A stretch of DNA of 64,000 nucleotides from NCBI GenBank assembly GCA_004138175.2, contig RYFE02000011.1, positions 1 to 64,000 on the forward strand, in the 5' to 3' direction. Shown here piece after piece: positions 19,642 to 28,947 of the stretch. Positions within the stretch are counted from its first letter, which is position 1. Each line of letters opens with the position of its first letter. The translations under genes were made by a program, and so were the position numbers. This DNA is from Chloroflexales bacterium ZM16-3. Its GTDB lineage: Bacteria > Chloroflexota > Chloroflexia > Chloroflexales > Chloroflexaceae. The notes beneath the pieces were generated by a model. It saw only the letters and a program-made list of their open reading frames with translations. It ran no database searches and had not been told where the DNA came from.

Positions 19642-20374
19642 CCACGGCGGCGATGATCTCGGCGAGGGGCATGGCGTCGAGGCGGGGCATGATCAGGTTG
19701 GCCGGGGGCATGGCGATCTGGGCGGTCACTGCGCCAGGCACGGCCACCATCGGGCAGCCGGCGGCCGTGGCGGCCAGAATGCCGTTGGGCGAGTCCTCGA
19801 AGACCAGGCACTCAGATGGGGGCCTGCCGAGGCCCGCCGCCGCCGCCAGGAACAGGTCGGGCGCAGGCTTGGTGCGAGCCACATCCTCGGCGGTGCGCAC
19901 ACACACAAAGCGCCCGAGGATGCCGTGGCGACGCAGCCAGCCTTCAACCCAGCCCCGCCCGCTGCTGGAGGCCACGGCGCAGGGCAGCCCGGCCGCATCG
20001 GCCTGGTCGAGCAGCTCGGCCACGCCGGGGAGCAGCGGCTGGGCGGCGCTCAGCTCGTCCTTGATCTGGCGGCGGCGAGCCAGAATATCCGGGCCGAAAG
20101 CGCGCAGGTTCGCGCCCTGCGCCGGGTCGGCAGCCTCCACGAGGTCGATCAGGTGGGCCAGGGCGTCGAAGCCGTGGTTCGTGCCCAGCGCGCCCTGCCA
20201 GATATCTATCTCGATCACCTGGCCGTACTCGGCGTAGATCATCTGCCAGCTCTGGAGGGCCGGGCTCTCGGTGTCCACAATCAGGCCGTCGAAGTCGAGG
20301 ATGAGGGCGGTGATCGGGAGTCGGGAATCAGGGGTCGGGAGTCGGGGGGCGGGAGGCCGAGGCTCTGCGGGCAT
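19637..20374 (-). CDS. HAD-superfamily phosphatase (beta-phosphoglucomutase-like)
   Basis: A 245-residue HAD hydrolase with motif I LILDFDGLIVDTES, motif II in VASSSG, the lysine of motif III in RTKPAPDLF and motif IV VFEDSPNG. The cap domain is of the helical subclass I type, so small sugar phosphates or similar are likely substrates. The ATG at 20374 follows a strong GAGGAG site. The first 20 residues (Pro/Arg-rich, with PTPDSRLP) are encoded by a GGGAGTC-type heptamer array and are not part of the HAD fold. It lies 11 bp after the ABC ATPase gene and is probably cotranscribed. Confidence 0.88.
   Translation of the reverse strand: MPAEPRPPAPRLPTPDSRLPITALILDFDGLIVDTESPALQSWQMIYAEYGQVIEIDIWQGALGTNHGFDALAHLIDLVEAADPAQGANLRAFGPDILARRRQIKDELSAAQPLLPGVAELLDQADAAGLPCAVASSSGRGWVEGWLRRHGILGRFVCVRTAEDVARTKPAPDLFLAAAAGLGRPPSECLVFEDSPNGILAATAAGCPMVAVPGAVTAQIAMPPANLIMPRLDAMPLAEIIAAVA
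20315..20345. repeat. Heptamer array inside the 5' end of the HAD gene
   Basis: GGGAGTC/GGGGGTC-type copies on the plus strand; read on the minus strand they encode the Pro-rich N-terminal extension of the HAD phosphatase. Confidence 0.7.
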
Positions 20375-20385
20375 AAGGATACTCC

Positions 20386-21120
<735 letters not shown>

Positions 21121-21170
21121 AGCTCTCGGTATTGTATCGCATTCTGTGGGGCTTCGCGCTAACAAAAATC

Positions 21171-21198
21171 TTTGGGGGTGGCGAAGCCAACCCCCAAA
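21171..21198. repeat. Short hairpin in the ABC ATPase-moaB divergent region
   Basis: TTTGGGGGTGGC pairs with GCCAACCCCCAAA around a GAA loop, with one bulge. It lies between two divergently transcribed genes, so it is not an obvious terminator. Confidence 0.45.
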
Positions 21199-21323
21199 CT
21201 CGCCAGGCGGCGACGTTGCAACAGTACTGATCGTTCTACAACTGCTAGTGGACACGTTAACGTACTAGTGGTACCATAGGGAAACTCTGGATAAACCTGC
21301 GCCCATTTTCCTTGTGTGCCCCC

Positions 21324-21839
21324 ATGGGATATCACGAACATCAGCAGCGTGCCCGTGTCGAAAGCTCCGAGCCGATTCGCTGTGGTATCGTTACCATCAG
21401 CGATACGCGCACGTTCGAGACTGACACAAGCGGGGCCACGATCCGCGCTGCGCTCACACAAGCTGGCCATGATGTGGTAAGATATGAGGTAGTTCGCGAC
21501 GAGCCAACACAGATCGTTGAACTTGTTTGCTCCCTTACGTCTGAAGGCTGCAAACTCATCATTACCAATGGTGGCACCGGCATCGCTCGCCGCGATAACA
21601 CTATCGAGGCGATCGAACGCCTACTCGAAAAGCGCCTGCCGGGGTTCGGCGAGCTGTTTCGCATGCTCTCGTATGACGACATCGGGCCAGGCGCGATGCT
21701 GTCGCGGGCGACCGCAGGAACCTACAGCGGATCATTGATATTTTGTCTCCCTGGATCCACCGCCGCTGTCCGCCTCGCTCTGGAAAAGCTGATCATGCCC
21801 GAGCTGTCTCATCTTATATGGGAGACGGTGCGCCAGTGA
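21324..21839 (+). CDS. moaB: Molybdenum cofactor biosynthesis protein MoaB/Mog type
   Basis: A 171-residue single-domain MoCF/MogA-fold protein. Diagnostic motifs are GIVTISDTR near the N-terminus, TNGGTGIARRD (about residues 84-94) and PGFGELFRMLSYDDIGPG. These form the molybdopterin-binding site in enzymes that adenylylate molybdopterin. A TTG 12 bases earlier is possible, but the ATG at 21324 is preferred. No other moa genes are in the window. Confidence 0.87.
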   Translation: MGYHEHQQRARVESSEPIRCGIVTISDTRTFETDTSGATIRAALTQAGHDVVRYEVVRDEPTQIVELVCSLTSEGCKLIITNGGTGIARRDNTIEAIERLLEKRLPGFGELFRMLSYDDIGPGAMLSRATAGTYSGSLIFCLPGSTAAVRLALEKLIMPELSHLIWETVRQ

Positions 21840-21858
21840 TGCGATAGTTGCAGTTTTC

Positions 21859-21867
21859 TGGTATAGT
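21859..21867 (+). promoter_or_regulatory. Extended -10 promoter candidate for the V4R gene
   Basis: TGGTATAGT, a TGnTATAnT extended -10, lies 62 bases before the start of the V4R protein gene. A TTGCAG sits upstream but too close to serve as a standard -35. Confidence 0.4.
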
Positions 21868-21929
21868 GTGAGCGTCGCAGCGTCTACACTGCCGTTCTCC
21901 GCGTAGCTGTGTAAGGAGCCAGAGAGCCC

Positions 21930-22565
21930 ATGACGAGCGTAGAAGCATTCCGTGGCCTGCACTACCCTAATAAGATTGGCCGCCTAACCTTCCTGTCGCT
22001 CGAAGAGGTGATGGGGCAAAATGGTGTGAAGGCGCTGCTTCGACTGGCCGACCTGCCGCAGTATCTGGATGCGTATCCGCCAAACGATCTGAAACGTGAG
22101 TTTCCGTTCGAGGCGATCTCAGCAACGTCGGTCGCCCTTGGTACGATGTATGGCCCCCGTGGCGCTCGCGGCCTTGAGCTGCGCGCCGGTCGTGTCGCCT
22201 TCTCGCTCGGCCTCAAGGAGTTCGGCCCGCTCTTGGGCATGGCCGACCTGGCGCTGAAGCTGATGCCGATCACCATGAAGCTGAAGATCGCGCTCAATGC
22301 TACGGCGCAAACCTTCGACCGCTTCAGCGATCAGGCCAGCCACGTCGAGGAAGAGCGCGGCCAGTTCGTCTACCACATCACCCAGTGTTCGAACTGTATC
22401 GTCCGCCCCGAACCCGGCCCCGTCTTCTATGTCGCCCGCGGTATTATCGAAGAGGCTACCGCCTGGGTCTCTGGCGGACGGCGCTTCGCCGTCGAGCAGT
22501 GTAGCTGCATGGCCCAAGGCGCATCCTCGTGCAGCTTCACCATCGGCAAAGAGCCCCTTGAGTAA
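21930..22565 (+). CDS. V4R (4-vinyl reductase, BchJ-like) domain protein
   Basis: A 211-residue cytosolic protein. The C-terminal half (about 95-208) fits the V4R small-molecule-binding domain: a conserved GR(R)FAVEQCSCMAQGA segment near the end and several cysteines (CSNC near 151-154, then CSC and SC). V4R proteins include BchJ of bacteriochlorophyll synthesis as well as unrelated hydrocarbon-binding sensors, so a pigment role is possible but not shown. BchH is 35 kb away. Its N-terminal 90 residues resemble those of DUF2378-like sensor proteins only vaguely. The ATG follows AAGGAG. Confidence 0.7.
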   Translation: MTSVEAFRGLHYPNKIGRLTFLSLEEVMGQNGVKALLRLADLPQYLDAYPPNDLKREFPFEAISATSVALGTMYGPRGARGLELRAGRVAFSLGLKEFGPLLGMADLALKLMPITMKLKIALNATAQTFDRFSDQASHVEEERGQFVYHITQCSNCIVRPEPGPVFYVARGIIEEATAWVSGGRRFAVEQCSCMAQGASSCSFTIGKEPLE

Positions 22566-22650
22566 TTGCAGATTGTAGATTGCAGATTGCAGATTGCGTT
22601 CTAGTATCTGCAATCTGCAATCTACAATCTACAATCTGCAATCTGCAATC
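22564..22650. repeat. GATTGCA-type heptamer array with inverted copies
   Basis: Copies of ATTGCAG, then the complementary CTGCAAT, separated by a short AT-rich spacer. It begins just before the V4R stop codon and ends 3 bases before the yidD start, leaving yidD without a visible ribosome site. Confidence 0.75.
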
Positions 22651-22653
22651 GCT

Positions 22654-22863
22654 ATGCGCTGGCTCGCCCTCAAGCTCATTCGGTTCTACCAGGTCGCTAT
22701 CTCCCCGTGGACGCCACCGAGCTGCATCTACACCCCCACATGCTCGCAGTATGGCTTTGAGGCAATCAGTAAGTATGGCTTCCTGAAGGGCGGCTGGCTT
22801 GCGGTGAAGCGCATTCTCCGCTGTCACCCCTGGGCTGCAGGCGGCCACGACCCTGTGCCGTAG
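22654..22863 (+). CDS. yidD: Membrane protein insertion efficiency factor YidD
   Basis: A 69-residue protein with the complete YidD signature: [11 protein letters not shown] near the N-terminus, the Cys motif [11 protein letters not shown] (about 24-34), and [14 protein letters not shown]. It helps membrane protein insertion by the YidC pathway in other bacteria. In many genomes it sits in the rpmH-rnpA-yidC cluster; here it is isolated after the V4R gene. The ATG at 22654 follows directly on a heptamer array. Confidence 0.9.
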   Translation: MRWLALKLIRFYQVAISPWTPPSCIYTPTCSQYGFEAISKYGFLKGGWLAVKRILRCHPWAAGGHDPVP

Positions 22864-23056
22864 ATCTGCCCCCCTCCGCGCAACTTTCTCCCCCTGTCCA
22901 TCGTCATAGCCCCAGAAGATGGCATACACCCATCTCGGCCAATGGGCTAGTATTCAATCGGCCATCGGCTTGATGTGGTGGGGCGATATCCATGGCATAC
23001 TCCAGGTGTGCCCCATCTGACGACGACGGCGCATATGCGCCAGGAGAACGTAAACG

Positions 23057-23731
23057 GTGGCAGAACCATCCCGCGAATTGATTGCCCTCGCCCAGCAGGG
23101 TAACTCACAGGCGCTCACCCAGTTGCTACTTAGCCAGCAGCACTACGTCTATAGTATTGCGATGAGCGTGCTGAAGAACCCCGAGGACGCCGCTGACCTG
23201 ACCCAGGATTCATTCATCAGGCTGTTTCGTGCGCTGCCGCAGTATAACGGCGAGAGCCGCTTCACCACATGGCTCTATCGGCTGGTGGTGAACCTCTGTC
23301 GTGATGAGCTGCGCCGCCGCGGGCGCCAGGTTCAGATTGCCTCTCCGGCGGCTGAAGATGAGGAGATCGATCAGGTCTCCAACATCGCCGACGACGACCG
23401 CTGGACGGATCCGGCCCAGGCGCTCGACTCGCGCGAGATGCGTGAGCAGGTTCGTCACGCACTCAGCCAGCTTGAAGAGCACTACCGACTGGTGCTAACG
23501 CTCTACTACTTCGAGGATATGAAGTACACCGATATCGCGTCTATCCTTGATGTTCCGCTCAATACCGTGAAGAGCCACATTCGGCGGGGCAAAGAGCGGC
23601 TGGCAATTATTCTGGAGACTCAGGAGCAGCCCCCGGCTGCCCGTGTGGCGCAGATCCCACAGAGTCAGCCGCAGAGCCAGCAGCCTCGCATCGCGCCGCT
23701 TAACCTAATGTTCCGCTTGGCTGGGAGGTAA
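23057..23731 (+). CDS. ECF-type RNA polymerase sigma factor
   Basis: A 224-residue sigma-70 family regulator. Region 2 contains NPEDAADLTQDSFIRLFRAL (about 36-56) and TTWLYRLVVNLCRDELRR; region 4 contains the helix-turn-helix TDIASILDVPLNTVKSHI (about 155-173). A Gln/Pro-rich tail of 35 residues follows. The start is GTG at 23057 with AGGAGA upstream. Four bases separate it from the next gene, a membrane protein that may be its regulator. Confidence 0.92.
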   Translation: MAEPSRELIALAQQGNSQALTQLLLSQQHYVYSIAMSVLKNPEDAADLTQDSFIRLFRALPQYNGESRFTTWLYRLVVNLCRDELRRRGRQVQIASPAAEDEEIDQVSNIADDDRWTDPAQALDSREMREQVRHALSQLEEHYRLVLTLYYFEDMKYTDIASILDVPLNTVKSHIRRGKERLAIILETQEQPPAARVAQIPQSQPQSQQPRIAPLNLMFRLAGR

Positions 23732-23735
23732 GACA

Positions 23736-24206
23736 ATGAACACGACACCTGAGCTACCACCCCGCGAGCCAGAGAATACCCTGGATCAGATCTTGCGCCA
23801 GGAGTTGCGCTGGGAGGCACCCTCAGCCCTCACGGCCCAGCTGCTCGCCCTGGTGCCTGGCGCGCCTGTGACGAACCTGCTGCCACCAATGCGCCCGAAG
23901 TCCTGGTATAGTATGCTGGTACTGGTGCTAACGGCGGTGGCGATCGGGCTATCCCTCGCTGTCGCATGGCAGCTCTATAGCCTTATCGGTGCTGAGCTGG
24001 GCCTTGGGGCGATCCTCGTGCAGCTTCGCGATGCCCCGGCGGTTGGCCTACAGCGGCTCTACGAGGCACTGCCCGCATCGCGCCAGTTTGTCGCCCTGCT
24101 GGTCGCTGTCCGTGATCAGCTGCACTGGCTGCTTCTCGCCATTGTGTTGTGGCTGGCGCTCGACGGCTGGCAGCCTCGCCGCCGCCCCCAGCGCACAACC
24201 TCGTAA
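23736..24206 (+). CDS. Membrane protein cotranscribed with the sigma factor, possible anti-sigma factor
   Basis: A 156-residue protein with a hydrophilic N-terminus (about 1-52) and two hydrophobic segments (about 55-82 and 115-148). It has no zinc-type anti-sigma motif (HxxxCxxC), so the anti-sigma role is suggested only by the 4-bp spacing from an ECF sigma gene. I do not recognise the family. Transcription should end at the strong hairpin just downstream. Confidence 0.6.
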   Translation: MNTTPELPPREPENTLDQILRQELRWEAPSALTAQLLALVPGAPVTNLLPPMRPKSWYSMLVLVLTAVAIGLSLAVAWQLYSLIGAELGLGAILVQLRDAPAVGLQRLYEALPASRQFVALLVAVRDQLHWLLLAIVLWLALDGWQPRRRPQRTTS

Positions 24207-24214
24207 GATCATTC

Positions 24215-24263
24215 AGACACACAAAAAGCCCGACGCCTGAGGCGTCGGGCTTTTTGTGTGTCT
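24215..24263. terminator. Strong bidirectional intrinsic terminator
   Basis: Arms of 23 bases (24215-24237 and 24241-24263) pair perfectly around a TGA loop. The AAAAA and TTTTT runs give U tracts in both directions, serving the sigma operon on plus and the surface-protein gene on minus. Confidence 0.92.
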
Positions 24264-26337
24264 TTAGATCCGCTCGCGGGCGCGGTGTAGACGCCAGGTT
24301 CGCAGAAGCAGAGTCATTCCCATGAGCAGAACACCGCTAACGGGCACGCCCCCGCTTGTCTCTGGGAGCGGCACCTGCGCCTGCGTCGGAGCCGCCGCGC
24401 CTGCCACATCAGTCGGCGCAATGGTGGGTGTGAGGGTCGGCGTCGGATCTTGGGCCGACCCTAGGAGCCCTCCCGAGACGGTGGAGGTAGCGGTGGCCGT
24501 CGCTACTGGCGAGGGTGTCGCTGTAGCGGTGGCCGTTGTCGTCGGCTGCCCCTGGGCCGCCCCGACAACCAGCACACTGACGATGTTTGAGAAGATCGGT
24601 GAGCTGACACCCTCATACTGGAGCTGGCCCTGCGCTACCAGCAGGGTGCCCGCGTTCACGTCGCCCTTTATCTTCGAGGAGATCGTCACCTCTGCGCCCT
24701 CGCCTGGTGCAAGTTGATCAATGACGTAGCGCACCTCATTGCCTGCGACGGTCGGGTCTGCGCTGCGGTCGGCCTTGGCCCCCAAAACCTGCAGGTTATT
24801 CGGGAGCACGCTCAGCAGCGAGACATTGCGCAGATTATTGGCACCGTTCGAATCTGCCGCACGCGTGTTGCGGATCACCAGCGTAAAGTTTACCTCCTGG
24901 CCCGGGTAAGCGCTTCCCCAATCGCTCCCGATCCGGAAGAACAGCTCGCTTGATGCGACGCTTGTTGCGCTGGTGACACCTGTCGCGCTCGGCTGTGCTG
25001 TGGCAGCGCTCGTGCTGGTACGAAGCGACGCTGGCGGGCGCACAACGGCGGGCCGGACTACCACCGGCTGCGTCGTAGGCGGCTCGGTGGGCACCGCTGG
25101 CTCAGGGGTCGGCGGCGCCGGCGGCGGTGGCGGCGTCTCCGTAGGATTGGGCTTACTACTGGAACTGCCGCCGCCGCCGCCGCCACCGCCGCTCGGTGGT
25201 TTCGGTGTGTTTGTGGGTTGTGAGGGTGGGGTAGTGGGTTGCTGCGGCCCGATGGTATTGATCGCCGTAGGTGTGTTGATCACCGCCGTGCTGGTGTCCG
25301 CCGTGCCGACGGGGGTACTCGTCAGAACTACCGTCCCGACGACACGCACGCTTATGTTCCTAGAACTGCTGCCGCCGGCGCTCGCCACGTTCGAGATCAC
25401 CGTGTCGCTCGGCGTAGAGGTTCGCACGCGAACCTGGATCGTCACTGAGGCCGGGTTTACATCGCGCAGGGTCAGCGTACAGTCCACAGACTGGCCTGTC
25501 GAGCAACTCCCTGCGCTGGTGCTGACGCTCAGCACCTCTAGGTTTGCGTCGAGGCTGTCGCTCATCTGCACCTGCGTATTTGTTGCATTGGTGGTGACCA
25601 CCGAGATGCTGTAGCTGAAGCTCTGGCCGGGAGCTGCCTCAGACACCGATGCGATCTTAAAGACCTGTATTTGGCCGGGGACGGGCGTATTGGCTGGCAC
25701 GGCGGTTGTGGCACCAGGCGCGGGTGTGTTGGTACTGACTGGCACGGCGGTTGTGGCACCAGGCGCGGGTGTGTTGGTACTGGCTGGCACGGCGGTTGTG
25801 GCACCGGGCGCGGGTGTGTTGGTAGGCACGGCGGTCGTGGCACCGGGCACGGGTGTGTTGGTCACGGGCCACGCAGTTGCAGTTGACCTCTGATCGAGCG
25901 ATGGGCCGGTTGCGGTTGCTGTCTCTGGAGGTGGGGCGTCGGTAGGCACCGCAGTGGGCACGTCGGTGGGTGGGGCGTTTGTGGCTTGGAGATCGGGGAT
26001 CGAGATGTTCGTATTCGTAGGCCGGGACATCGGTGGGCGGGACATCGGTGGGCGGGACATCGGTGGGCGGGACATCGGTGGGCGGGACATCGGTGGGCGG
26101 GACATCGGTGGGCGCATCAGCGGCACTTGTCTCACCGGCGGCGGGCTCCACACTCGGCGTGCTCTCCTGGGCCGGGGCCAGGGGCGGCATAATCCAGCGA
26201 GTCGCCTCAGCGTAGAGCGGGAACGCGATCATCAGCACGCTAAGCGTGATCAGCGCTACTTCCCATCCCGTCCAGCGGGCAGGGGCGCGGCCACGGCCAT
26301 TTCGGGTTGGGGGGCGACCTTTGGCAGGCGGCTGCAT
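24264..26337 (-). CDS. Sortase-anchored DUF11-type surface protein, frameshifted
   Basis: Two overlapping minus-strand frames form one protein. From the ATG at 26337 (GAGGAG upstream) the first frame gives a signal or anchor helix and a PTDVP repeat. The rest continues in the next frame from about 26020 as a Thr/Asn/Pro linker (NTPAPGATTAVP repeats), a DUF11-like domain (ATNTQVQMSDSLD), a poly-Gly/Pro spacer, a second DUF11-like domain, and a C-terminal LPETSGG, hydrophobic helix and basic tail. The last motif is a sortase sorting signal. The frame change needs one skipped base near GTCCCGGCC; it may be a mutation, a sequencing error or recoding. The sortase gene lies just upstream. Confidence 0.75.
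25686..25866. repeat. Tandem repeats coding the Thr/Pro linker
   Basis: Units of 45-57 bases (GGCACGGCGGTTGTGGCACCAG core) encode NTPAPGATTAVP in the surface protein. Copies are nearly identical, suggesting recent expansion. Confidence 0.75.
26025..26118. repeat. Six-fold 15-bp tandem repeat at the frameshift
   Basis: GGGACATCGGTGGGC units on the plus strand. On the minus strand one frame reads PTDVP and the next reads PPMSR; both frames are open through the array, and the reading frame changes just beyond it. Confidence 0.8.
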
Positions 26338-26351
26338 AGCATCTCCTCGCT

Positions 26352-27242
26352 TCAGCTGCGCGGTCGGGCGCTGATGAGATCGGCGACCACAATCAGGCGC
26401 TGAGTATCCCAGTTTGTGCAGGTAATTAGGGTGAGCACAGGGGTTTGAGTCGGGTTCATCACCTCGATCTGGGTTGGCCATACGGCTTTGTTGGCGCGGA
26501 CGCGGTAGGTGTAGCTCCACCCGCCGGTCTCGATCATTACATCATCGCCAGGCCGCAGATCTCCCAGATCACGAAAGACCCCGCCGCGCAGGCCGGCGTG
26601 GCCAGAGAGGACTGTGTTGCCAGTGTTGCCTGGCAGGGTGGTGCCGTGGTGATAGCCCGCTGCATAGTCGGCCACCTGCCAGGCACCGTCAATGACGAAG
26701 ACCTCCTTCACTGGGGTGTCAACGCCGATCGTCGGCATGACCAGGCGCTGCGGGCGCGGGTCGGCTGTAGCGGGCATCGCCAGCACCTGCTGGGGGGACA
26801 TGAAGTCTGACTCGGCTGGCGGGCTATCCATATCGGGCGTGGTAAAGGGCAGGGCCGGCAGGTCAATCGACACGGCGGGAGGGGCTGTGTCGGGCAGGCG
26901 CAGGGTCGGCGTAGAGGATGCGGGTTCCATCGCCGCCTGTGCGGGCTGTGCGCTGCGTAGCTCGTGGAGCCAGTCGCGACCGTAGCCGTCGGCTAGCCAG
27001 TACAGGAAGATGGCGGCGGCCGAGATCACCAGGGTGCGCTCGGCGATATGTAGGGCGTGATCGAGCCATGTGCGCAGCAGATAGGGGCGCAGGGCCACAC
27101 GGCGCTGCTCTGCCGCCGAGTGGAGCCGGGCCGGGCGTAGCTGCTCGCGCCTTCGTGGCACGTCGCCGGCGAGGAGCGTATCGAGCAGGGCCAGATCCGT
27201 GTCGTCTGGCGACACCGCTGGCGTTGTCGGGCGATCTGCCAC
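26352..27242 (-). CDS. Sortase (class D/E-like)
   Basis: A 296-residue membrane transpeptidase. A soluble N-terminus of about 65 residues precedes one membrane helix (about 68-84), a Pro/Ala-rich stalk, and a sortase domain at about 165-295. Catalytic residues are visible: His215 in LSGHAG, Cys275 in TLITCTNW and Arg282 in DTQRLIVV. It should cleave the LPETS signal of the adjacent gene, which starts 14 bp downstream, and attach the protein to a cell-surface acceptor. The acceptor in this lineage is unknown. Long cytosolic N-termini like this one are known in actinobacterial class E enzymes. Confidence 0.88.
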   Translation of the reverse strand: MADRPTTPAVSPDDTDLALLDTLLAGDVPRRREQLRPARLHSAAEQRRVALRPYLLRTWLDHALHIAERTLVISAAAIFLYWLADGYGRDWLHELRSAQPAQAAMEPASSTPTLRLPDTAPPAVSIDLPALPFTTPDMDSPPAESDFMSPQQVLAMPATADPRPQRLVMPTIGVDTPVKEVFVIDGAWQVADYAAGYHHGTTLPGNTGNTVLSGHAGLRGGVFRDLGDLRPGDDVMIETGGWSYTYRVRANKAVWPTQIEVMNPTQTPVLTLITCTNWDTQRLIVVADLISARPRS

Positions 27243-27414
27243 TGCTGCTCCTCAGGGTTGATGGGACAGGAAAATATGATCGGCGTCCGGTTGTCGCCAA
27301 TCGCGATAAGTATACACGAGGCTACGCACAGATGCAATAGCCATATGCCTACACAATGGGCGATTCGCGCTCATTACAGCACGAGAGTGTAAAGCCAAGT
27401 GGAAAATCGAATGC

Positions 27415-28560
27415 CTAGCCTTCTAGCGCGGCGATGAGCCGATTAATGCCCTCGCGGAAGTCATCTGACCTCGTGATAGCGGAGATCATCAGGTGGGAGC
27501 CGGGCACTTCCCCGTAGTAGAAGCCTGGATGGGCGAGGACGCCGCTGTCCAGCAGGTGGAGGGCGAGCGCCTCCTCATATTCCCAGCCGTCTACAGAGGG
27601 GAAGAGGTAGTAGCCGCCATCGGGCGCGTTTGCGTGTAGGCGGGGGTGCCCCTCTAATGCGGCCAGGGCGTAGTCGAGGTTGAGCCGGACGCGGGCGGCC
27701 ATCGCATCAACAAAGGGCGTCCCCTCGGCAAAGATTCTTGGCAGCATATGCTGGGTTAGGCTATTGGCACCGAGAAAGGTGTCGTTGAGCAGCTCTAGAC
27801 GCCCACCGTAGCTGGTCGCCGCCTGGCTCAGCGCTACCCATCCCAGCTTCATATCGGGCAGGGCGAAGAGCTTTGAGATGCCGTTCAGCGTGAAGACCGG
27901 CAGCTCGGGGTGCAGGGTAGCGAGGGGCGGGGCCGCTGGCGCGGCATAGTGGAATGGAGCGAAGACCTCGTCGCAGATCACAGGCAGCCCGAGTTGGCGC
28001 AGAGCCGCCACCGGCGTGCCCACAACCGCACCGGTGGGGTTATGTGGCGAGATGATCAGCACACCGCGGGTGCGCCGGTTGGCTGCGGCCAGGAGCGACT
28101 CGCCATCAATGCGCCAGCCTTCGGGTTCGATCAGCTCATAGGGGCGCAGCTCGATGCCGCGCAGGGCCGCCAGGTACTCGAAGAGCGGGTAGGTGACTGC
28201 CGGGGCCAGCAGGTTATCGCCCGGGTCGGCGAGCAGGGCGAAGAGTAGCCCGTATGCCTCGCTGGTGCTGGCGGTAATGAAGATGTCATCTTCGGGCAGG
28301 GCGAGGGTCGGGGTGCGCCCGGCGTAGTAGGCGGCGATGGCGGCGCGGGCGGGCAGGCTACCGCGCGGGTCGGGCGCGTAGCGCCGGGTGTCCCAGTAGC
28401 CCTCGGCTGCGGCGCGCAGGATCGCTGGCGGGAAGAGCAACCCCTGCTGAGTCGGGTTGCTGCTCGTCAGGTCGATGTAGCCGTCTCCAGCAGCGCGAGC
28501 TTGGCGGGCGATCTCCAGCGGATTCGGGCTCAAGTCGAGTTCGGTGTAGCAGCCGGGCAT
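27415..28560 (-). CDS. Class I/II PLP-dependent aminotransferase
   Basis: A 381-residue fold-type I aminotransferase. The PLP lysine is Lys230 in NGISKLFALP; other landmarks are SPHNPTG (171-177) and CDEVF (196-200). The closest families by pattern are aspartate/alanine-type enzymes that act with 2-oxoglutarate or pyruvate, but the substrate cannot be fixed from sequence alone. The ATG is preceded by AGGGAA and by a TGATTGC heptamer array. Monocistronic by position. Confidence 0.85.
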   Translation of the reverse strand: MPGCYTELDLSPNPLEIARQARAAGDGYIDLTSSNPTQQGLLFPPAILRAAAEGYWDTRRYAPDPRGSLPARAAIAAYYAGRTPTLALPEDDIFITASTSEAYGLLFALLADPGDNLLAPAVTYPLFEYLAALRGIELRPYELIEPEGWRIDGESLLAAANRRTRGVLIISPHNPTGAVVGTPVAALRQLGLPVICDEVFAPFHYAAPAAPPLATLHPELPVFTLNGISKLFALPDMKLGWVALSQAATSYGGRLELLNDTFLGANSLTQHMLPRIFAEGTPFVDAMAARVRLNLDYALAALEGHPRLHANAPDGGYYLFPSVDGWEYEEALALHLLDSGVLAHPGFYYGEVPGSHLMISAITRSDDFREGINRLIAALEG

Positions 28561-28568
28561 GACTATTC

Positions 28569-28608
28569 CCTGATTGCTGATTGCTGATTGCTGATTGCTG
28601 ATTGCTAA
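28569..28608. repeat. TGATTGC heptamer array
   Basis: Five direct copies of CTGATTG immediately upstream of the aminotransferase start; a different word from the other arrays but the same 7-base period. Confidence 0.75.
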
Positions 28609-28647
28609 TTGGGGATATTATCTCATATGCTCACTGCCCAAGATGAC

Positions 28648-28775
28648 AAATTTGGCAGTAGAGCAGAAGTAACGCTGTCACCCTGAGCGAAGCGAAGGGT
28701 CCCGGTCGGGATTCTTCGCTTCGCTCAGAATGACAGGACGCTTCACAGCGTTACTTCTGCGGTATTGCCAAATTT
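28648..28775. repeat. Palindromic repeat element, copy 4 of 5, with terminal inverted repeats
   Basis: The outer ends are perfect inverted copies, AAATTTGGCA (28648-28657) and TGCCAAATTT (28766-28775). Pairing continues through GCAGAAGTAACGCTGT and the CTGAGCGAAGCGAAG core shared with copy 2. This is the best-preserved copy and looks like a non-autonomous MITE-type element. Confidence 0.75.
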
Positions 28776-28896
28776 GGTACCTATCGCCTACTTGAAACCG
28801 CAGGACGAAGATCCTACAATAGATAGTAGAATATGAGGTTGGTGGGGCTGGTCACTCATTGCACGTCGGATCGTACTCGGCAGCACGTGCCCGGCC

Positions 28897-28931
28897 TACA
28901 ATCTGCAATTTACAATCTGCAATCTGCAATC
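28897..28931. repeat. CAATCTG heptamer array
   Basis: Copies of AATCTGC just upstream of the GTG-started membrane protein gene; same word as the 13.2 and 22.6 kb arrays. Confidence 0.7.
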
Positions 28932-28947
28932 ACCCAGGGAGCCTGCC

